From: Wukongibacter sp050859025 | GTDB lineage: Bacteria; Bacillota; Clostridia; Peptostreptococcales; Caminicellaceae | DNA length: 64,000 nt | Assembly: GCF_050859025.1 (NCBI RefSeq) | Contig: NZ_CP138200.1 | Location: forward strand, 3,410,001 to 3,474,000 | Direction of reading: 5' to 3' | Part shown: positions 1 to 8,065 of the stretch, in pieces | How the letters are laid out: the number at the start of each line of letters is the position of its first letter | Position numbering within the stretch: position 1 is the first letter of the stretch | Program-made: the position numbers and the translations under genes | The notes under the pieces: model-generated | Seen by the model: only the letters and a program-made list of their open reading frames with translations | The model's database searches: none | What the model was told of the DNA's origin: nothing

Positions 1-492
1 TTCTAAATCTACTACCTGTCCACCTATCATACCATTAATACCAGAAGCCCCTGCAATCACATGCATGGCCTTCATTCCTTTCTCCATAACTCCAGGGGCA
101 GCCACAACCTTCTCAAGCATTATTTCAAAAGCCATATTTAAAAGTCCATCACCAGCTAAAATTGCAATTCCATCACCATAAACTTTATGGTTTGTTGGCT
201 TACCTCTTCTAAAATCATCATCATCCATTGCAGGAAGATCATCATGGATTAAAGAATATGTATGTATCATTTCCATAGCACATGCAAAAGGCATTGCATC
301 ATCACTACTACCACCAACTAGCTTACAAGCTTCTAATACTAGTATGGGTCTTAATCTTTTGCCACCAGCTTTTATACTGTATTCCATTGATTCAATAACA
401 GTTTTTTGAAAGCCTGTTTTATTTTCAAAATATTTATATAATGCATCTTCTACTTCCCTTTTTCTTTGTAAAAGCTCAGACTTAAAACTCAT
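1..492 (-). CDS. ispA: Polyprenyl (farnesyl/geranyl) diphosphate synthase, cut by window edge
   Basis: This is the N-terminal ~164 residues of a short-chain isoprenyl diphosphate synthase; the rest runs off the left edge. The family condenses IPP with allylic diphosphates in the cytosol to make farnesyl/geranylgeranyl diphosphate for quinone and cell-wall lipid carriers. Visible marks are GGKRLRP near residue 44, the first aspartate-rich motif DDLPAMDDDD near residue 84, and GGQVVDL close to the edge. The ATG at 492 follows GAGGAGGAGAGAA. It lies 46 bp after xseB on the same strand, the usual xseA-xseB-ispA order in Firmicutes. The second Asp-rich motif is outside the window, so product chain length cannot be judged. 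Confidence 0.93.
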   Translation of the reverse strand, partial: MSFKSELLQRKREVEDALYKYFENKTGFQKTVIESMEYSIKAGGKRLRPILVLEACKLVGGSSDDAMPFACAMEMIHTYSLIHDDLPAMDDDDFRRGKPTNHKVYGDGIAILAGDGLLNMAFEIMLEKVVAAPGVMEKGMKAMHVIAGASGINGMIGGQVVDLE

Positions 493-538
493 TTCTCTCC
501 TCCTCAAAAACCATTAACCCAATTGTTAAATGAGACCT

Positions 539-787
539 TTATATAAAGTCTGGGGTGAAAGGCTTTTCAACCAATTCTCCATCCTCTTCTAGTAATAAAG
601 AAATCTTCTGCTGTGCATCGTTCAAAACATTATTACAAAGCCTATAGAGTTTTATTCCCTCTTCAAAGTATTTTAAGGATTCCTCAAGGGAGATGTTCCC
701 ATCTTCAAGAAGCTTTACAACTTCCTTAAGTCTTGCAAGATTTCCTTCAAAATTTCCTTGTCCATTAATCTCTTTTCTATCTACCAA
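539..787 (-). CDS. xseB: Exodeoxyribonuclease VII small subunit
   Basis: XseB is the small helical subunit that wraps the XseA filament in exonuclease VII, which degrades single-stranded DNA to oligonucleotides. The sequence shows the family pattern (NFEGNLARLKEVVKLLEDG, then SLEESLKYFEEGIKLYRLC). I chose a TTG start at 787, giving 82 aa, because AGAAAGGAG sits nine bases before it. An in-frame ATG at 814 has no ribosome binding site and would overlap xseA by 38 bp. With the TTG, the overlap with the xseA end is 11 bp, consistent with translational coupling. Family proteins are usually 70-85 aa, which also favours the shorter form. Confidence 0.9.
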   Translation of the reverse strand: MVDRKEINGQGNFEGNLARLKEVVKLLEDGNISLEESLKYFEEGIKLYRLCNNVLNDAQQKISLLLEEDGELVEKPFTPDFI

Positions 788-2003
788 AAAAGCTTTCTCC
801 TTTCTGAGTTTCATCGACAGTACATTTTAATATACCTTTACTCAATAATATATTTATCTTATCTCCAATATTAACACCATCTATATCAGTAATAGTCTTA
901 CTTTTTTTCTCATTTAATAATACACTGTATCCCCTATCTATTGTTGAAAGAGGGCTCAAATTATTAAGATTATCACCTAAAGAAGCAAGCATTTCTTTAA
1001 AAATAGTTATATCCTTTGTTATATTTCCCTTAAGATTTGTATACATGTAATCCAAAGTTTGCTGATCCTCTCTTATCTTAAAGGATACATGCCTTTTAAT
1101 TCTATCTTCATTATAACTATCTAAGTTATCTCTTAAATTAGAAAGCTTATTTACCATATTATTTTTTAAATTATTATAAAAATATTCAATTGTACTCTCA
1201 ATATCTCCCAAATGAGGAGCCGCAAGTTCTCCAGCAGCTGATGGAGTTGGGGCTCTTAAGTCTGAAACAAAGTCTGCTATGGTAAAGTCAGTTTCATGTC
1301 CCACAGCAGAAATTATAGGTTTTTTTGAGTTATATATGCTTGTAGCAACCACTTCTTCATTAAATGCCCATAACTCTTCAATGGAGCCACCGCCCCTTGT
1401 CAATATGATTATATCAATATCATCAAATCTATTTAGCTTTTCTATAGCCTTAGCTATTTGAAATGAAGCCTGATCCCCTTGAACTAAAACAGGAGAAATC
1501 AGAATATCAACTAAGTAATTTCTTCTTGTCATAACAGAAATAATATCTCTTATAGCTGCACCCGTTGGGGAAGTCACAACGGCGATTTTCTTAGGAAAAA
1601 ATGGAATTCTCTGTTTTTTATCCTCATCAAAATATCCTGCATTAGACAATTTTTTCTTCAATTTTTCGAATTCAATATGTAGCTTACCTAAACCTATTTC
1701 TTCTAAACTACTTACATATAACTGGTATTCGCCATTTCTTTCATATATTGAAATATGTCCCTTAGCTATAACTTTCATACCATCTTCAGGCTTAAAGTTC
1801 AGACTTTTAAAGTCATTGTTAAACATCACACATCTAAGCTTGCTGTTTTCATCCTTAAGAGAAAAATAGCAATGACCACTATTATGTAGCTTGAAGTTAG
1901 AAATTTCTCCCTTGATAACTAGATTATTCAAGATAGGATCATACATTAAGATCCTCTTCAAATAGCTATTTAACTCAGATACTGATAAAGTTCTAATTCC
2001 CAT
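777..2003 (-). CDS. xseA: Exodeoxyribonuclease VII large subunit
   Basis: XseA is the catalytic subunit of exonuclease VII, active on single-stranded DNA from both ends. The 408-aa protein has the N-terminal OB-fold (residues ~5-100, including GEISNFKLHNSGHCYFSLKD) followed by the catalytic domain (VVTSPTGAAIRDI near residue 145, then GGGSIEELWAFNEE, and GHETDFTIADFVSDLRAPTPSAA). The length matches the family. GGAGG lies 13 bases before the ATG, a slightly long spacing. It sits between the Kae1-like gene and xseB in one minus-strand operon. Confidence 0.96.
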   Translation of the reverse strand: MGIRTLSVSELNSYLKRILMYDPILNNLVIKGEISNFKLHNSGHCYFSLKDENSKLRCVMFNNDFKSLNFKPEDGMKVIAKGHISIYERNGEYQLYVSSLEEIGLGKLHIEFEKLKKKLSNAGYFDEDKKQRIPFFPKKIAVVTSPTGAAIRDIISVMTRRNYLVDILISPVLVQGDQASFQIAKAIEKLNRFDDIDIIILTRGGGSIEELWAFNEEVVATSIYNSKKPIISAVGHETDFTIADFVSDLRAPTPSAAGELAAPHLGDIESTIEYFYNNLKNNMVNKLSNLRDNLDSYNEDRIKRHVSFKIREDQQTLDYMYTNLKGNITKDITIFKEMLASLGDNLNNLSPLSTIDRGYSVLLNEKKSKTITDIDGVNIGDKINILLSKGILKCTVDETQKGESFFGR

Positions 2004-2035
2004 TGTAAAAATAATGCCTCCAATATTCTCAAGGT

Positions 2036-2980
2036 TTATTTATATCTACCAAGCAACGCTGTACCTACCGCATTATCTGTACAAAATTCTGCCTTGCCAA
2101 AATAAATATCTATTCCCTTAGTACTTAACTCTCTATATAAATTATCTCTTAAAAATCCATTTGATGCAACTCCACCAGTTATTAAAATTTTATTAATTTT
2201 ATATTTTGAACAAGATTCACAAATAACCTTACTCAGTGAATTATAAATACAAACAAATAGAGCCTTTGCAATGTCAGGTATAGCTTCGTCTCCTTCTTCA
2301 AGCAATCGTTTTGTAAAAGTCTCCACTCCTGAAAAATTAATATAAGTACCCCTTGTACTCACAGGAAGTTTTATCTTTGTCACTTCACACTCTGTAGATA
2401 TTTGATCAAGCTCCTTGCCTGCAGGAAATCTCAGTCCCATCATTACTCCTATTCTATCAATTAACTGACCAGCACTAATATCTTTAGTTCCACCAATTAT
2501 TTCACATTCATATCTGTTCTTACTTCTTTCTACTTTTAAGAGCTCTGTAGTGCCGCCAGATATATGTAGAGCAATAAATGGATCTTTAAACGAAGCCCCG
2601 GCTGACCATCTAGCTGCCTCAATGTGGCCTTCCTGATGACTATATTTTTCAAAGGGTACATTTAATGAGGATGCAATAACCTTACCAAAGGACAGCCCAG
2701 ATAAAAAAACTGGCATATACGAATCCTCTAGATTCCTTGGGCGACTGCTACAGCATACTTTCGCAATCCTTAGATGGTCTATTTCATTACAGACTTTTTC
2801 ATAAAGATCAGGAAAATTTTTCATATGCTGAAATACTCCTTCAGATTGCCTTAAACCTCTATTCCCCTTTTTAACTTCTAATATTTTTCTTTTTTCAACT
2901 ATTAATCTACCTTCCTCATCTACAACAGCTATGGAAGTAGTATAACAGCTTGTATCAATTCCCAAAAAATATTTACTCAT
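2036..2980 (-). CDS. Kae1/TsaD-like protein (clostridial paralogue)
   Basis: A 314-aa member of the ASKHA/Kae1-YgjD superfamily. It shows the N-terminal phosphate-binding loop (LGIDTSCYTTSIA), the metal-binding HxxxH pair H115/H119 in SHQEGHIEA, a second nucleotide loop (HISGGTTELL), and ITGGVASNGFLRDN. True TsaD makes the t6A tRNA modification and is usually longer (~340 aa). This shorter form, next to nusB and xseA, is a recurrent extra paralogue in Clostridia whose role I do not know. Its start overlaps the end of nusB by 8 bp, suggesting coupling. It could be a t6A-related enzyme or a divergent ATPase, but t6A synthesis should not be assumed. Confidence 0.82.
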   Translation of the reverse strand: MSKYFLGIDTSCYTTSIAVVDEEGRLIVEKRKILEVKKGNRGLRQSEGVFQHMKNFPDLYEKVCNEIDHLRIAKVCCSSRPRNLEDSYMPVFLSGLSFGKVIASSLNVPFEKYSHQEGHIEAARWSAGASFKDPFIALHISGGTTELLKVERSKNRYECEIIGGTKDISAGQLIDRIGVMMGLRFPAGKELDQISTECEVTKIKLPVSTRGTYINFSGVETFTKRLLEEGDEAIPDIAKALFVCIYNSLSKVICESCSKYKINKILITGGVASNGFLRDNLYRELSTKGIDIYFGKAEFCTDNAVGTALLGRYK

Positions 2981-3383
2981 CTAAGGCTTCCTTATTTACA
3001 ACTGACCCTAGTAAACCACTTATAAAACCCGATGAATCATCGGTACCATATCTTTTGCCTAATTCTATCGCCTCATTTATCGATACCTTAAGGGGTATAT
3101 CATCTCTAAAGAGCATTTCAGCTATTCCAAGTCTAAGAATTGATAAGTCTATCTTAGACAACCTATCGATATCCCATCCCTTTAAATTATCGTTTATAAG
3201 CTTATCAATAGTTTCCTTGTTAGCTATAAATATATCAATCATTTCATCTATGTATTTCTTATCCTTATCATTATCTATTACTCCTTCAAGATACTTCCCA
3301 GTTATGCCTGACACATATTCCTTATGAATTTCCATTTGATAATATGCCTGCATAGCTGTTTCTCTAGCCATCCTTCTACTCAT
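2973..3383 (-). CDS. nusB: Transcription antitermination factor NusB
   Basis: NusB binds boxA RNA with S10 (NusE) and supports antitermination on rRNA operons. The 136-aa protein has the all-helical fold and family landmarks: an N-terminal RRMARETAMQAYYQME, then IDKLINDNLKGWDIDRLSKID, and INEAIELGKRYGTDDSSGFISGLLG at the C-terminus. The length is standard. An ATG at 3383 follows AAGGAGGAAAAGT. It is probably the first gene of the nusB-Kae1-xseA-xseB-ispA unit, because a 400-bp palindrome-rich gap separates it from the Asp23 gene upstream. Confidence 0.95.
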   Translation of the reverse strand: MSRRMARETAMQAYYQMEIHKEYVSGITGKYLEGVIDNDKDKKYIDEMIDIFIANKETIDKLINDNLKGWDIDRLSKIDLSILRLGIAEMLFRDDIPLKVSINEAIELGKRYGTDDSSGFISGLLGSVVNKEALDE

Positions 3384-3426
3384 ACTTTTCCTCCTTAGTT
3401 TTTAGGTTAAATCTTTCACTGTAATC

Positions 3427-3533
3427 TCTATAGGGATTCAAGTAGAAACTTTAATTTATACATGTTCAAAACTCCCAGAAACACTAAGTATTTGTACATG
3501 TATAAATTAAGTTCTGCTATTTGAACCCTATAT
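3427..3533. repeat. Intergenic palindromic repeat, copy 1
   Basis: An imperfect ~105-bp palindrome. The left arm (GGGATTCAAGTAGAAACT followed by TTAATTTATACATGT) pairs with the right arm ending in TTTGAACCC over about 33 bp. The centre reads AACTCCCAGAAACACTAAG. Near-identical copies lie at 12361, 43501 (inverted) and 48652, with a divergent one at 46453. It fills the gap after nusB and could fold as RNA in either orientation. Confidence 0.85.
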
Positions 3534-3603
3534 ATATTCAGAAAATAACTTCTTAATTTATTTTTCACAAATATTCCTATAAGATACATTTAACATAAAC
3601 AAT

Positions 3604-3726
3604 GGGGTGTCTCAGAATGACGAATTTCTGTCTTGTTTGAAATGCTTATGGATTTGGTTTTACATTCCTAATAACCAAACCCTTTGAATTTCAAAACTTT
3701 GAACTTCATCCATTCTGAAACACCCC
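3604..3726. repeat. MITE-like hairpin element with GGGGTGTCTCAGAATG ends
   Basis: The terminal inverted repeats are GGGGTGTCTCAGAATG at 3604 and CATTCTGAAACACCCC ending at 3726, differing at one position. A second nested stem (GATTTGGTT with AACCAAACC) sits inside. There is no coding capacity. The structure resembles a miniature inverted-repeat element or the remnant of an insertion sequence. I see no second full copy in the window. Confidence 0.55.
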
Positions 3727-3764
3727 GGGGCTGACCTCATGAGATACCTTCATGAGACAGCCCC
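3727..3764 (-). terminator. Strong hairpin after the Asp23 gene
   Basis: GGGGCTGACCTCATGA pairs with TCATGAGACAGCCCC around a short loop, directly abutting the neighbouring hairpin element. It lies ~20 bp past the Asp23 stop on the minus strand and would act as a transcription barrier. No long T run follows, so it may instead belong to the adjacent mobile-like repeat. Confidence 0.45.
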
Positions 3765-3785
3765 TTTAAAAAACTTAATATTAAT

Positions 3786-4181
3786 TTACTCTTCTATTTC
3801 CTCTTCCTTTTCCTTTTCCTTCTTAGGTATGTATACGCCTTGAACGTGAATATTTACTTCAACAACCTTAAGACCAGTCATGGTCTCAATAGCACTTTTC
3901 ACGCTCTCCTGAACTTTCCAAGCTACATCTGGAATCTTTACACCGTACTCTACCACAACATTTAAATCAACAGCAGCTTCTTCTTCTCCTACTTCAACCT
4001 TTACGCCCTTTGAAAGATTTTTTCTACCTAGTAGGTCCGAAATGTTACCTGCAAATCCACCGCTCATTGAATATATACCACCTACCTCTGCTGCAGCCAG
4101 TCCAGCAATGGTTGCAACAACCTCATCAGATATCTTTACTTGTCCATATTCTACATTATCTATACTTGAATTATTTTCCAT
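3786..4181 (-). CDS. Asp23/Gls24 family protein
   Basis: A 131-aa Asp23/Gls24 (YloU-like) protein. Family members are membrane-associated or soluble proteins linked to envelope stress. The core is visible as ISDEVVATIAGLAAAEVGGIYSM near residue 17, VKVEVGEEEAAVDLNVVVEYG, and IPDVAWKVQESVKSAIETMTG near residue 85. The tail is highly charged (KKEKEKEEEIEE). It lies just upstream of nusB and downstream of spoIIIAH, the common clostridial position. The ATG at 4181 is preceded by GGAGGTACTTAT. Its exact function in sporulating Clostridia is not known to me. Confidence 0.92.
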   Translation of the reverse strand: MENNSSIDNVEYGQVKISDEVVATIAGLAAAEVGGIYSMSGGFAGNISDLLGRKNLSKGVKVEVGEEEAAVDLNVVVEYGVKIPDVAWKVQESVKSAIETMTGLKVVEVNIHVQGVYIPKKEKEKEEEIEE

Positions 4182-4282
4182 ATAAGTACCTCCAATTTAC
4201 TTTATTATAATGATTATTATATCAAAATGTCTTTTTATTTACAATTAAAGTTATATAGTTATTTTCATATATCATCTCATTT

Positions 4283-4981
4283 CTATTTATTCTGAATTTT
4301 TATATTATCTATTGAATACTTTGTCTCACGTGTAACTATATCCAATATTTTTGCTATGTCAGCTTGAGCAAGCTCTTCACTTTGAACCGTAATATATACT
4401 CCCTCATCAGTAATAAATACAACTGCATCCTCATATCCTTTACTCTTAATTAAACTCTCAACGATCTTTTCTTTATTTATAACATCTATAACTTTTAGCT
4501 TTTTGCCGACTGCCTTTTTTCTTGACTCCTCATCAACCTTTTGATTATTGATTATCTCATCAAATCTTTCAATTGTTTTTTCTCTTTCAATTTCAATATC
4601 AATCTTTGCCTGTAAAAAATAGTTTGCCTTAGCAAGATTGTTACTTACAAGAGAGTCTTGGATATTGGTATTAGCAACTGCAATTATCTCCTCTAGCTCA
4701 TTTTTTGAACTATCAACAATATTATTCTCCTCTTCTATCATTGTTATAGATGATGTCGCAGTTTCCTCATCAACTGGGCCTTGATGTATAATCGTATCGG
4801 TAGAAATGTTCTCTTCTGTATTCATTTCTGCAAGCTGTTTTTCTTCATATTTTTCAAACTCTGTTGAAGTCTCTAATAGTGAACGTTTATTAATCATATA
4901 ATTTAAGTAGCTTATTGAAATCAATACAAATACCAACGATAGTATTATTAACTTCCTTCTTTCAAATTTAAAATTAAACAT
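4283..4981 (-). CDS. spoIIIAH: Stage III sporulation protein AH
   Basis: SpoIIIAH is a mother-cell membrane protein whose extracellular YscJ/FliF-like domain pairs with forespore SpoIIQ to form the feeding channel across the intermembrane space. The 232-aa protein has one N-terminal membrane helix (residues ~11-30, IILSLVFVLISISYLNYMI), a long Glu/Thr-rich linker, and the ring-building domain from ~120 onwards (FDEIINNQKVDEESRKKA, then GYEDAVVFITDEGVYITVQS). It is the last gene of the spoIIIA operon, 14 bp after spoIIIAG. B. subtilis SpoIIIAH is ~218 aa. Confidence 0.95.
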   Translation of the reverse strand: MFNFKFERRKLIILSLVFVLISISYLNYMINKRSLLETSTEFEKYEEKQLAEMNTEENISTDTIIHQGPVDEETATSSITMIEEENNIVDSSKNELEEIIAVANTNIQDSLVSNNLAKANYFLQAKIDIEIEREKTIERFDEIINNQKVDEESRKKAVGKKLKVIDVINKEKIVESLIKSKGYEDAVVFITDEGVYITVQSEELAQADIAKILDIVTRETKYSIDNIKIQNK

Positions 4982-4995
4982 TTTATATCCCCCTT

Positions 4996-5589
4996 TTAGT
5001 TTCTGCCATAAACCTTAACTTTATGACTTTTTATCTGAAAAATAGTAGTAACTGCATCTACTAGTTGACTTTTAACCATTGGATTCTCAGCACCCTGTGC
5101 CACTACAATAACACCTCTTATCATGGGCTTAATCTCCTTAATTACCATTGGTGAACTATTATAGTTTTTACTGCTAACAGTAACAATATTCTCAGTTGTA
5201 TTTTCCTGTTTAGTGACCCTTGTGCCTCCTTGTTTGTCATTTTCCTCTGTTATTTGCTCAGATTTGGTGACATTTGATGCTGGAACGACTTCAGTGCTTG
5301 TTTCATATGTAATCATAACTTCAACTTCTCCAACTCCATCAATTTTGTTTAATATCTTTTCTAAGCGTTCCTCCATGCTGTCACTGTATGCAGATTCTGG
5401 TATTTTGTTTTCTATTGATGTTTCTTCTATTGCATTAATATTTCCTTCACTGGATTCTTCCTTAGGAAAGAAAACACTGTAAGAAATCAAAAATATTACG
5501 CAAACTATTACAATAGCCGCTAACTGACCTATAAGCCGTTTTGTATTTCCCTTTCCCAATTTTTCTTTTAACCTCTTAAAAAGATCCAT
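4996..5589 (-). CDS. spoIIIAG: Stage III sporulation protein AG
   Basis: SpoIIIAG forms a large oligomeric ring in the mother-cell/forespore intermembrane space. This 197-aa protein has one N-terminal membrane helix (residues ~21-40, LIGQLAAIVIVCVIFLISYS) and a ring domain opening with MEERLEKILNKIDGVGEVEV. This is followed by a Thr/Asn-rich beta insertion (residues ~105-145) and the conserved IRGVIVVAQGAENPMVKSQL. It starts 16 bp after spoIIIAF. The order and length match the family. Confidence 0.95.
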   Translation of the reverse strand: MDLFKRLKEKLGKGNTKRLIGQLAAIVIVCVIFLISYSVFFPKEESSEGNINAIEETSIENKIPESAYSDSMEERLEKILNKIDGVGEVEVMITYETSTEVVPASNVTKSEQITEENDKQGGTRVTKQENTTENIVTVSSKNYNSSPMVIKEIKPMIRGVIVVAQGAENPMVKSQLVDAVTTIFQIKSHKVKVYGRN

Positions 5590-5605
5590 ATCTTGTCCCC
5601 CTCGC

Positions 5606-6235
5606 TTATTTTCTTATTACTACACTATTCTTATTTAAATTGTAAATATTTAATACATCGTCCCTTATCTTATTTCTTAAATCTATATTTATGTCATTGT
5701 TTTGACTATTATTATTCTTTTTTCTATTTTCTTCAGCAGTATTACTATCATCAGAAACATCAATTTTCACTATAGGAATAGTATCATCATTTGACTGTAT
5801 CTTATTTCCCATGACACCTATTTCCAGTTTTTTTATTTCTCCTATCTTTTCCTTTCCGCTATCTTCAATTTCAATGGCTACTTTAGTAACCTTTACATCA
5901 TATTTACTCTCAATCCTATATACGACATCCTTTTTAATTCTATCCTTGTATAAAGCTACTAGCTGGTCTCTTTGCCTATCCTCTATATTCGAACTAATAA
6001 ATGCATATTCACTCTTATTCAGCTCACTGGAAATCATGAAAACATCATTTTCTAAGTCACTTTTACTACTTAAAATATCTATTATTGGGTTCAATATTAC
6101 CAGCATAATTATGAAGCCTAATATAAGATTTACATATTTTTTCATTTTTCCATCGGGCATTAATAGTTCCAGAAAGCTTATGAGTATTATTATTGTTACA
6201 ATATTTATAATCCAGCCCTTTATATTTTCAATCAT
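5606..6235 (-). CDS. spoIIIAF: Stage III sporulation protein AF
   Basis: SpoIIIAF is a mother-cell membrane protein of the SpoIIIA-SpoIIQ channel. Two membrane helices lie at residues ~8-27 and ~35-53 (KKYVNLILGFIIMLVILNPI). A soluble ring-like domain follows from ~85, with many charged residues. It is 209 aa, close to the B. subtilis length of ~206. It starts 8 bp after spoIIIAE, with GTAGGTGTAAGA upstream of the ATG. The Asp/Asn-rich stretch near residues 165-185 looks like a flexible linker. Confidence 0.93.
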   Translation of the reverse strand: MIENIKGWIINIVTIIILISFLELLMPDGKMKKYVNLILGFIIMLVILNPIIDILSSKSDLENDVFMISSELNKSEYAFISSNIEDRQRDQLVALYKDRIKKDVVYRIESKYDVKVTKVAIEIEDSGKEKIGEIKKLEIGVMGNKIQSNDDTIPIVKIDVSDDSNTAEENRKKNNNSQNNDINIDLRNKIRDDVLNIYNLNKNSVVIRK

Positions 6236-6243
6236 TCTTACAC

Positions 6244-7428
6244 CTACCTTATCATTGCCGTAATGTTTCCGGCCCCTACAACTGCTGTTACAGCAATGAA
6301 AAACATGATCGCAACTGATATTACCGTAGCTAGTACTATTACAAGAGAGCTGCTCATGTCATTTAAGCATCCTACTATCTTAGTGTCACTTATTGGTTCA
6401 ATTAATACAGCCGTAACTTTATATATAATTATAAGTGATATTATTTTTAGCATTGGGAATGTTACTATTGTTAGTATTGTTAGTAATCCTACAACACCAA
6501 CAGCATTTTTAATGAGTAATGAACATCCAAAAACCGTGTCAATCGCCTCGGACATAAAACCTCCAACTATTGGTATAAAGCGGTCCATCGCAAACCTAGC
6601 TGTTCTCAAGGTAACCCCATCTGTACTTGATGCTAGAACTCCTTCAATAGTCATTATCCCTAAAAATATCGTAAGAACAAGACCTATAAGTGTTACACAA
6701 CCCTGTTTTAATAGGGATGACAATTTTGAAATATGTATTTTAGTTGGTAAATTATTTACTATTGCTAATATTGCAGAAAGTAATATTAAGGGCAATATTA
6801 AATCCTTCATAATAGTACTCGTGATACCTATAGATGCCACAATAATCGGTTTAAATAGGGCCGACGCTGTTATACTCCCTACTGCCATAAGAAGAGTCAA
6901 AAGTACAGGCATCAGTGCTTGCATGAAGCTAACCATATTGTCGATTGCCTGATAGCCTACTTGCATAGCAGCTATAAATCCTTTTATACTGATCCCAGCT
7001 ATAACTAGGTAACATGTATAAAAGGCTATCTGACCAGTGGTATTATTCCCAAAGGAATTAGTAAGATTATTTAATAGGCCACATAGCACAGATATAATGA
7101 TAAGCTGTGCTAATAGTTTTGAATTTACAATAATCTCTTCGAACAGCCTCTTCGAAACTCCTAATAAAATTCCCTTAAGTGAAAACTTCATTTCTCCCTT
7201 CAATGTCTTTACAATAAAGTCTCTTATATCAATCTCAGGTATACCCATTGAATCTTGGTTATTCATTGTTTTTATCAATTCTTCCATTTCAGTCAAATCT
7301 ATTGTATCTAATTGTTCTATTATAATTTTCTCTGTTAATCCTTTAGACTCGTCATTATCTTCATTACCATAGGCCATATTGAATGATAGGATGAATATCA
7401 TCAATATGATAGTAATTCTTCTCTTCAT
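6244..7428 (-). CDS. spoIIIAE: Stage III sporulation protein AE
   Basis: SpoIIIAE is the largest integral membrane protein of the sporulation channel and resembles a transport permease. The 394-aa sequence begins with a signal-peptide-like segment (ITIILMIFILSFNMAYG), has a periplasm-side helical stretch to ~residue 90, and then about seven hydrophobic segments (for example LIIISVLCGLLNNLTNSFG and LLTLLMAVGSITASALFKP). The family motif GGFMSEAIDTVFGCS is near residue 290. It is cotranscribed with spoIIIAD 11 bp upstream and spoIIIAF 8 bp downstream. Confidence 0.95.
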   Translation of the reverse strand: MKRRITIILMIFILSFNMAYGNEDNDESKGLTEKIIIEQLDTIDLTEMEELIKTMNNQDSMGIPEIDIRDFIVKTLKGEMKFSLKGILLGVSKRLFEEIIVNSKLLAQLIIISVLCGLLNNLTNSFGNNTTGQIAFYTCYLVIAGISIKGFIAAMQVGYQAIDNMVSFMQALMPVLLTLLMAVGSITASALFKPIIVASIGITSTIMKDLILPLILLSAILAIVNNLPTKIHISKLSSLLKQGCVTLIGLVLTIFLGIMTIEGVLASSTDGVTLRTARFAMDRFIPIVGGFMSEAIDTVFGCSLLIKNAVGVVGLLTILTIVTFPMLKIISLIIIYKVTAVLIEPISDTKIVGCLNDMSSSLVIVLATVISVAIMFFIAVTAVVGAGNITAMIR

Positions 7429-7439
7429 TAGCTCACATC

Positions 7440-7826
7440 CTAAGGCATCAATTTAATTATTAGGTTTAAAACCGATAGTAAAATTGGTAATGCCAAAACC
7501 ATAATTAGTATCTTTCCAGCAAATTCTATCTTAGAAGCTATGGAAGACTCTCCACAGTCTCTACAAACCTCAGATCCAAATTCGGCAATATAAGCAATAC
7601 CAATAATCTTAAATACTGATTTTAAATAAACAACATCCATGTCAAGCTTATCGGCTAGACCATGCATCACCTCAAATATTGAGGCCAATTTACCTATTAC
7701 AAGTAGAAATATAACTACTCCTGTGGCTATACTTATATGAATACCATATTCAGGCTTATATTGCTTTACTATTACTGCTAGTAAAGTAGCTGTGATTCCT
7801 AAACCAACTATTTTAAATATTTCCAT
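7440..7826 (-). CDS. spoIIIAD: Stage III sporulation protein AD
   Basis: A 128-aa integral membrane protein of the SpoIIIA complex. It has about four hydrophobic helices: VGLGITATLLAVIVKQYKP, HISIATGVVIFLLVIGKLA, a central LKSVFKIIGIAYIAEFGSEV, and ILIMVLALPILLSVLNLII. The motif AEFGSEVCRDCGESSIASK is characteristic of SpoIIIAC/AD proteins. It lies between spoIIIAC (20 bp gap) and spoIIIAE (11 bp gap). AD and AC are thought to sit in the membrane beside AE. Confidence 0.94.
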   Translation of the reverse strand: MEIFKIVGLGITATLLAVIVKQYKPEYGIHISIATGVVIFLLVIGKLASIFEVMHGLADKLDMDVVYLKSVFKIIGIAYIAEFGSEVCRDCGESSIASKIEFAGKILIMVLALPILLSVLNLIIKLMP

Positions 7827-7846
7827 TAAATCACACCTTATGTTAG

Positions 7847-8050
7847 TTAATATATTTCAAACATTGCTCTTACCGTTGTAAACAAGTTATTAATTAGCTT
7901 TATTACCATAAGCAAAACAATTATTAATCCAGTTATAGTAGTCATGGTCGCCATTTCTTCCCTATCAGAATGTTTAAGCACTTGGTTCAATATGGAAACT
8001 AAAATACCTATAGCAGCAATTTTGAAGATTAGATTTATATCTATTGCCAT
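7847..8050 (-). CDS. spoIIIAC: Stage III sporulation protein AC
   Basis: A 67-aa membrane protein with two helices (INLIFKIAAIGILVSILNQV and ITGLIIVLLMVIKLINNLF), joined by a charged loop KHSDREEMAT that is typical of SpoIIIAC. B. subtilis SpoIIIAC is ~68 aa. An ATG at 8050 follows GGGGGAGGGTTATT. It sits 15 bp after spoIIIAB in the operon and is related in sequence to the first half of SpoIIIAD. Confidence 0.94.
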   Translation of the reverse strand: MAIDINLIFKIAAIGILVSILNQVLKHSDREEMATMTTITGLIIVLLMVIKLINNLFTTVRAMFEIY

Positions 8051-8065
8051 AATAACCCTCCCCCA

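Noticed and set aside
6263..6952. Long plus-strand reading frame opposite spoIIIAE
   Set aside because: It mirrors a real membrane protein gene; no ribosome site and no protein-family features. The same holds for other opposite-strand frames over xseA, spoIIIAF and the NRPS.
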